Source: 79-D21 sp964521575 (GTDB lineage: Bacteria; Synergistota; Synergistia; Synergistales; 79-D21). From it: DNA of 64,000 bases. The stretch is from positions 248,001 through 312,000 of the forward strand of contig CAZFSR010000001.1 in the NCBI GenBank assembly GCA_964521575.1. Direction: 5' to 3'. The position numbers and the translations under genes are program-made. Each line of letters opens with the position of its first letter. The first letter of the stretch is position 1. The notes under the pieces were generated by a model. It was not told the origin of the DNA, did not search any database, and worked only from the letters and a program-made list of their open reading frames with translations. This document shows, in pieces, positions 59,564 to 64,000 of this stretch.

Positions 59564-60016
59564 TTACAGCGGCCTTGTCTTAGGCCTGTGGACGTAGACG
59601 CTGCAGGGAGCGTGGGCGACCACCTTGGCGGCCACGCTGCCGAGGAAGAAGCGTTTCAGGTTACTCAGGCCGCGATGCCCGATCATGATGATATCGGCAT
59701 CGTTTTCCTCGGCGAACTTGACGATCTGCTCGTACGGGATGCCGGGGAGAACCGTGAGGGACATCCTGGGGATGCTCATGCCGCTCTTCGCGATCTGAGC
59801 GCGGACGAAATCCTCGAACTCCTGCTTCACCTTTTCCCCGACCGTCGGAAGCTCCACCGCGTACCCCTCGACGAACACCCTGCCCCTTTCCTCCGTACCG
59901 ATCACGTGGAGGAATTGAATCTGGGCATCCTCCTCGCGGTTGGCGTAGTGAACCGCGTAATCGATGACCCCCTTGCTTTCCTCACTGCCGTCAATAGCCA
60001 CGACCACTCTTTTCAT
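59564..60016 (-). CDS. Universal stress protein (UspA family)
   Basis: This 150-residue protein starts KRVVVAIDGSEESKGVIDYA and ends with the ATP-binding signature G-x2-G-x9-G-S as GHRGLSNLKRFFLGS, followed by HAPCSVYVH. These are the diagnostic UspA features. It is a soluble cytoplasmic nucleotide-binding protein linked to stress survival. The ATG at MKRVVV is chosen over an upstream extension because GGAGGG precedes it. Confidence 0.93.
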   Translation of the reverse strand: MKRVVVAIDGSEESKGVIDYAVHYANREEDAQIQFLHVIGTEERGRVFVEGYAVELPTVGEKVKQEFEDFVRAQIAKSGMSIPRMSLTVLPGIPYEQIVKFAEENDADIIMIGHRGLSNLKRFFLGSVAAKVVAHAPCSVYVHRPKTRPL

Positions 60017-60166
60017 GACCCGTGCCCTCCCTCCTGGACGTTTGCCCTGGACTTGGACCGATGAAGGAAGAAGACGGATAAACAAGATGAAATGCAAAGA
60101 TATTATAATACAAAAACGAACGATCAGCGCATTACATTAACATAAGACCAGAAGGGGGGAGGCGTC

Positions 60167-60859
60167 TTGAAGACCATCGGGTTGCTGGGCGGGCTCACGT
60201 GGGAATCGACCCTGGAATATTACCGTATCCTGAACGAGCGGACGGCGGAGTGGGCGGGCGGCCTGCACTCCGCAAGGATCGTCATGTCGAGCTTCGACTT
60301 CGACGAGATCGACAAGCTGATGGCAACCGGGAAATGGGAGGATTTGGGCCGCCTGGTCGCCGTGGAGGCGAAAAAGCTCGAGGTGGCGGGGGCGGATTTC
60401 CTGCTGATCGGCTCCAACACGGTCCACAAGGTCTGTGGCCAGGTGGAGGCGGCCATCGGTGTTCCCCTGCTCCACATCGTGGACGTGACGGCGGAAGCGA
60501 TCCTTGAAAGGGGTTTCCGGAAGGTTGGGCTCCTGGGGACGGTCTTCACGATGGAGCACGATTTTTACCGGGGGAGGCTACAGGAGAGACACGGGATCGA
60601 AACCGAGATCCCCTGCCGTCCAGACCGCCTTTTCGTGAACGACGTGATCGATAGGGAACTGGGCTTCGGCACCCTGAAGGATGAATCCCGTCAACGGTTC
60701 CTGGAGATCATCGGGTACCTGGCCAGGCAGGGTTGTGAGGGCGTCATCCTGGGCTGCACGGAGATTCCCCTCCTGGTGAAGCAGGAGCACACCCCTGTTC
60801 CCCTTTTCGACACCACCCGCCTTCACGCCGAGGCAGCGGTGCGGACGGCGCTGCAGTAA
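60167..60859 (+). CDS. Aspartate/glutamate racemase family protein
   Basis: This 230-residue two-domain enzyme begins TIGLLGGLTWESTLEYYRIL. The family's second active-site cysteine is present in LGCTEIPLLV. At the first site the sequence reads LLIGSNTVHKV, with Ser where aspartate racemases have Cys. E. coli YgeA has Thr there, so a YgeA-like broad-specificity racemase or a non-racemase is possible. TTG start with GGGGGGAGG upstream. Not obviously in an operon. Confidence 0.85.
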   Translation: MKTIGLLGGLTWESTLEYYRILNERTAEWAGGLHSARIVMSSFDFDEIDKLMATGKWEDLGRLVAVEAKKLEVAGADFLLIGSNTVHKVCGQVEAAIGVPLLHIVDVTAEAILERGFRKVGLLGTVFTMEHDFYRGRLQERHGIETEIPCRPDRLFVNDVIDRELGFGTLKDESRQRFLEIIGYLARQGCEGVILGCTEIPLLVKQEHTPVPLFDTTRLHAEAAVRTALQ

Positions 60860-60883
60860 ACAACCTTGAACCGGGGGTCATTG

Positions 60884-60955
60884 AACCGGGGGTCAGGTCT
60901 TGAATCTTAGCATCGGCTAGGAAAGATGCTCAGATTCAAGACCTGACCCCCGGTT
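60884..60955. repeat. Dispersed palindromic repeat, copy D
   Basis: 31-base arms (60884-60914 and 60925-60955) differ at one position. The outer part is GGGGGTCAGGTCTTGAAT and the inner part CTTAGCATC, as in copy A. It is preceded by an extra direct copy of TTGAACCGGGGGTCA, suggesting slippage. It sits between the racemase gene and the PDZ gene and may act as a terminator. Confidence 0.88.
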
Positions 60956-60963
60956 TTGGATGA

Positions 60964-62054
60964 TCAGTAGCTTGCCACCGCCGGGTTGAGCTTGAAGGTC
61001 AGCTGCAGGCCCTTCCGGATGACCGTAAAGGTGTTTTCCCCGGCGGCGAGGAGTGCCCCCAGCTCCTTCGGTCCCTCCAAAGGCTTGCCGTTGCAGGCCA
61101 CGATGATGTCCCCCACCTGCATCTTGGCCTTTTCCGCTTCCCCGCCCGGCGCCAGCTCCGCGATCGCCGCGCCGGACTTCCCCTTCAGGGTGGTGAGTTC
61201 TGCCTGGTCCAGGCTCCTTAACGTGAAGCCGAGTTTAGGAGGTTGCTTCTGGGCAGCCGCGGGAGCGCCGGGAGGCGGGGTGAAGGAAAGAGTCGCCGGC
61301 GGCTTGGGAAAGGTCTCCAGTGACGTGAGCTTGATTTGGACGGTCACCGGTTTCCCCTTGCGCAAGAGCTCGATGTCGTATTGCTCGATGCCCTTGCTCG
61401 GGGCGAGGGTCGGCCAAACCTTTTCCTGGAACTCGGCATTGTTGTCCACGGACAGGCCGTTGATCGACAGGATGAGGTCCCCCACCTGCAGCCCGGCCTT
61501 CTCTGAAGGCCCGCCGACGGCCACCCACTGGACGACGCCGCCTTTCGGATCTTTCAGCCCGTTGTCCTTAAGGTCCTTCTTTGTCGGGTCCACCGCACCG
61601 GATCCGACGTCCCGGAGTTCGAGCGGGGCCCCTGCGGCCGCAGCGAAGCTGGCGAGAATGGAAAACATCTTCTCCGCCGCCTCGCGGGATTTCGCCGCGA
61701 GAAAGACCGGATCTCCCTTTTCCGAAATTTTCGCGGCCAGGCCCCATTTCCAGGGTTCAGGCGCCTTCGGGATCTCGAAAAGCCGGAGGAGGGTGAAAGA
61801 GGCAAACGGGATCGATATGGGGGATCCCATGGGGACCTGGAAGGTGATGGCTTCCCGGGAAAGGTTGAGCCCCCTGATTTCTCCTCCCGAAGTGGAGATC
61901 TGGTCGCGGATGCCGGAGAAGGCCATCATGCCCTCCTCGAGCGTGTTGAAGTATTTGGGAAGGGTGTTGTACCGGGCGGTTCGACCGCGAATGCCGTCGT
62001 GTTGGCGGCGGCCAGGAGAAAGAGCGAGATGAGGGCAAGAAGCGCTTTTTTCAC
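60964..62054 (-). CDS. Exported double-PDZ protein with apparent frameshift
   Basis: Two PDZ domains occupy the C-terminal half (VAVGGPSEKAGLQVGDLILS; LAPGGEAEKAKMQVGDIIVA). The body frame (from about 61990 down to 60964) has no signal peptide. In another frame, starting with GTG at 62054-62052 after GAGGTG, a clear one exists: KKALLALISLFLLAAANTT, then AFAVEPPG. That frame stops at 61926. A one-base shift near the CCGCCC run (about 61975-61985) would join AFAVEPPG to YNTLPKYFNTLEEG and give a complete exported protein. Either a real frameshift or an assembly error. Confidence 0.7.
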
Positions 62055-62140
62055 CGGAGAGCACCTCGTTTCCATTTTTTAGGATTGATGGCTCGAATTA
62101 TTTCATTGGGTGTCCGGCTTATCAAGCGGATGCCGGAAAC

Positions 62141-62178
62141 CGTTTGTATACAACTGGTCAAAATCAAGATCTGACCCC
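62141..62178. repeat. Half-copy of the dispersed palindromic repeat
   Basis: CGTTTGTATACAACTGGTCA followed by AAATCAAGATCTGACCCC reads, on the other strand, like the single arm at 37206. Its mirror arm is missing. It lies upstream of the aminotransferase gene. Confidence 0.7.
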
Positions 62179-62218
62179 ATTATGGGAGGTATAATCCGGG
62201 GAAACTGGGGGGATGGTC

Positions 62219-63319
62219 ATGTGGAAAAGCAGGCTACCGAGGGAGATTTTCGAGATCGGCCAGCAGGGGTACGCGGCGGCGGAACCGGTTGCCTACCCAG
62301 AGGGGCTCGAAGTGATCGATTGCGGGTTGGGGACGAACCCCCTGGGGATGCCTGTAAGCGTCCGCCGTTTCCTGGAAGGCGGCGCGGGATGCAGCGTGTG
62401 CGACTACCCGGCGCCCGAGCCGGAAGACCTGAAGGCGGCGATCGCGTCGGTGCACGGCGCCTGGGGCATTTCCCCGGACCAGGTGCTGGTGGGAGGCGGT
62501 TCGATGGGGGTTCTCCTGACCCTTGTCCGGCTGTTGCTGCGGCCCGGTTCCGTGATGTCCGGCATCTCCCCGCAGTTTACCGATACGGTTCTCCAGGCCC
62601 TTTACAACGGGGCGTCGTACGACCCCGTTTCGCTTGTTCCCCCGCGTTACGCGATCGAAACGGGCCGACTTCTCGAAGCGATCGGGAAGGGGCCGGAGGT
62701 TTTCTACCTCGACCGGCCCAATAACCCGACCGGACAGGTGTTGTCCCTGGAAGAGGTTGCCCTTCTGGCGCGCTCCGCGATGGAGGCGGGCGCATGGGTG
62801 ATCTCGGACGAGGCTTACGGGGATTTCCTCCCGGACGACGAATCGGCGGCCATGCTGGATTTCCCGAACCTCGTCACCTGCCGCTCCTTTTCGAAGGGGC
62901 CCGGTGCGGCGGGGATTCGAGCCGGTTTCGCGGTCTGCCGGGATCCCGAGCTGGCGGCATTGTTCCGTAAGATTCAGCCCCCGTTCGTGATCGGGACGCT
63001 GGACGTGCTCATGGCCCTGGAGATCCTGAAGGATCCGGCCCCGCTGCAGGAAACCCGGGCCTACGTGAGGGCGGCCAAGGCCCGCATCCTGGACGCGGTT
63101 TCGAAGAAGCCGGGCTGGTCCGTGGCGGATACGGACGAACGCGTCCCGATCTTCCTTCTTTCCCAGGAATCCGGCAGCCTGGTGAAGCGCCTTGCGGCCG
63201 TGGGGATCTCCTGCGAGGGAGGAAGCGGTTATTTCGGCATGGACGACCGGTCGGTCCGCCTGAGGGTGCCCGCTCCGGAGAAGCTCGAGGCATTCCTGTC
63301 CCGGGTCGCTGTGGCCTGA
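62219..63319 (+). CDS. Class I/II PLP-dependent aminotransferase (HisC-like fold)
   Basis: This 366-residue protein resembles histidinol-phosphate/threonine-phosphate decarboxylase-type aminotransferases: LEVIDCGLGTNPLGMPVSVR, YLDRPNNPTGQVLSLEEV, VISDEAYGDFLPDD and the PLP lysine in CRSFSKGPGAAGIRAGF. It likely works on a small amino acid; the side chain specificity is not readable. Two ATGs six bases apart are possible; the second has better SD spacing. Terminator follows. Monocistronic. Confidence 0.85.
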   Translation: MWKSRLPREIFEIGQQGYAAAEPVAYPEGLEVIDCGLGTNPLGMPVSVRRFLEGGAGCSVCDYPAPEPEDLKAAIASVHGAWGISPDQVLVGGGSMGVLLTLVRLLLRPGSVMSGISPQFTDTVLQALYNGASYDPVSLVPPRYAIETGRLLEAIGKGPEVFYLDRPNNPTGQVLSLEEVALLARSAMEAGAWVISDEAYGDFLPDDESAAMLDFPNLVTCRSFSKGPGAAGIRAGFAVCRDPELAALFRKIQPPFVIGTLDVLMALEILKDPAPLQETRAYVRAAKARILDAVSKKPGWSVADTDERVPIFLLSQESGSLVKRLAAVGISCEGGSGYFGMDDRSVRLRVPAPEKLEAFLSRVAVA

Positions 63320-63338
63320 ACCGAGCCGAAGGAAAGTG

Positions 63339-63373
63339 GAAGGGGCCTTCCTGGCTGCCGGGAAGGCCCCTTC
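63339..63373. terminator. Terminator between convergent genes
   Basis: GAAGGGGCCTTCC (63339-63351) pairs with GGAAGGCCCCTTC (63361-63373), followed by TCTTTG. Confidence 0.85.
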
Positions 63374-63385
63374 TCTTTGTTTCTC

Positions 63386-64000
63386 CTAAGCCGCCCCGTT
63401 CTGCCGGCTGAGCTTGTAGATGCCGATCGTGAAGAGCGCCACGCCCTGCAGGATGAAAAACACCCAGCTGATGGTGCCGTATCCCTTGGCGATCAGGCCG
63501 ATCAGCCCGAAATTGGAGATCCCGAGGCCCATGAGGGCCAGGAGGGCTCCAACCGCGCCGCGGGCCGCGTTGCTCATGCCCGGCTTCCCTTTCGCGACGA
63601 GGGCCGAGTTGATCCGCTCGTTGATGGAGTGGAAGAATCCGACGCCCGTCTCGATCATGGTTCCGAAGAGGACGATTAGCCAGACGGGAAGGAGGAACGA
63701 GACCCCCATTTTGCCGATGATTCCGTTGGCGGGGATTTCCATGCCCAGGACATCGGGGTAGAAGCCCGCGGTGACGATGTAGAAGAAGAGAGCGGGAGCG
63801 ATGCAGATGATGGCGGCGCAGATCCCCGAGATGATGGCCTCGCGCCGCGTTTCGAGGAAGTTCAGGGCGAAAAGCACCGTCGAGGTGACGGCGATGTTGT
63901 AGAAGGCGTACTTGAAGCCGCCCATTTGCCAGCCGGGCTTCACGACGTGGGCGGCGAAGTTCGCGGAGATGGCGTCGCCGAACCGGGTGATGCCGATGTA
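63386..64000 (-). CDS. YkvI-like membrane transporter, C-terminal part (runs off the window)
   Basis: The C-terminal 204 codons of a hydrophobic protein have at least five membrane segments (FYNIAVTSTVLFALNFLETR; GICAAIICIAPALFFYIVTA; VSFLLPVWLIVLFGTMIETG; FGLIGLIAKGYGTISWVFFI). It matches the YkvI family, distantly related to amino-acid permeases. The N-terminal part lies beyond the right edge. Function is an amino-acid-type secondary transporter by family. Confidence 0.75.
   Translation of the reverse strand, partial: YIGITRFGDAISANFAAHVVKPGWQMGGFKYAFYNIAVTSTVLFALNFLETRREAIISGICAAIICIAPALFFYIVTAGFYPDVLGMEIPANGIIGKMGVSFLLPVWLIVLFGTMIETGVGFFHSINERINSALVAKGKPGMSNAARGAVGALLALMGLGISNFGLIGLIAKGYGTISWVFFILQGVALFTIGIYKLSRQNGAA

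Noticed and set aside
1..64000. Search for tRNA, rRNA, tmRNA, CRISPR arrays and intact insertion sequences
   Set aside because: No cloverleaf-like CCA-ended segments, spaced direct repeats or transposase genes were recognised by eye. The palindromic repeats lack the regular spacing of CRISPR.

Overview
The window reads as one contiguous stretch of a GC-rich, diderm, amino-acid-fermenting anaerobe, most likely a member of the Synergistota. This is inferred from gene content, since no rRNA is present. The evidence is two TRAP-transporter operons, many racemases, aminotransferases and amino-acid dehydrogenases, an aldehyde:ferredoxin oxidoreductase, an outer-membrane beta-barrel protein, a DUF1659/DUF2922/YvrJ module, and frequent TTG starts behind strong Shine-Dalgarno (SD) sequences. 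No tRNA, rRNA, CRISPR array or intact transposase was seen.

Layout. (1) 1-2.5 kb: a TRAP operon (DctQ, DctM, start of DctP) on the minus strand behind a near-consensus promoter. (2) 2.6-11.8 kb: the replication-origin region on the minus strand, in order dnaA, dnaN, recF, mnmG, a DUF721/DciA-like gene, a nitronate-monooxygenase-like gene and a PAS/HD-GYP gene. DnaA boxes lie on both sides of dnaA. (3) 11.8-22.3 kb: housekeeping and metabolism (DHH phosphoesterase, saccharopine-dehydrogenase-like enzyme, glycosyltransferase, AOR, MalY/PatB-like lyase, a second PAS/HD-GYP protein, an FMN-binding protein), with a roughly 0.5-kb stretch that looks like a structured RNA or group II intron remnant at 17.5-18.06 kb. 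(4) 22.5-23.8 kb: the DUF1659-DUF2922-YvrJ-sigma-factor cassette. (5) 23.9-36 kb: a compositionally different island. It starts with a peptide/acyl-amino-acid catabolic operon (D-aminoacylase-like, YfcC-like carrier, two M20 amidohydrolases, convergent LysR gene). It continues with a very AT-rich restriction-modification unit (methylase with fused specificity domain; divergent PD-(D/E)xK nuclease) and an SRA-like/HNH nuclease. (6) 36-45 kb: a patchwork of unknown proteins, toxin-antitoxin remnants and dispersed palindromic repeats.

(7) 45.3-57.6 kb: a FadR-type regulator diverges from a long, tightly packed operon. It encodes TRAP DctQ/DctM, a UPF0597/cysteine-desulfidase-like protein, DctP, an opine-dehydrogenase-family enzyme, a two-subunit UxaA-like lyase, a fused serine-dehydratase-like protein and an ornithine-cyclodeaminase-like enzyme. 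A saccharopine-dehydrogenase-like enzyme and an alanine-racemase-fold enzyme follow. This looks like a dedicated uptake-and-breakdown system for an unusual, perhaps N-substituted or hydroxylated, amino acid. The serine-dehydratase-like protein lacks both histidine motifs expected of that family, so the pathway probably is not plain serine catabolism. (8) 57.6-64 kb: DUF4332 protein, serpin, universal stress protein, Asp/Glu racemase, a PDZ protein with an apparent frameshift, an aminotransferase and the end of a YkvI-like transporter.

A family of long palindromes with a shared outer arm and differing inner arms recurs between 37 and 62 kb. Functions are assigned from recognisable motifs and family resemblance; no database search was run.
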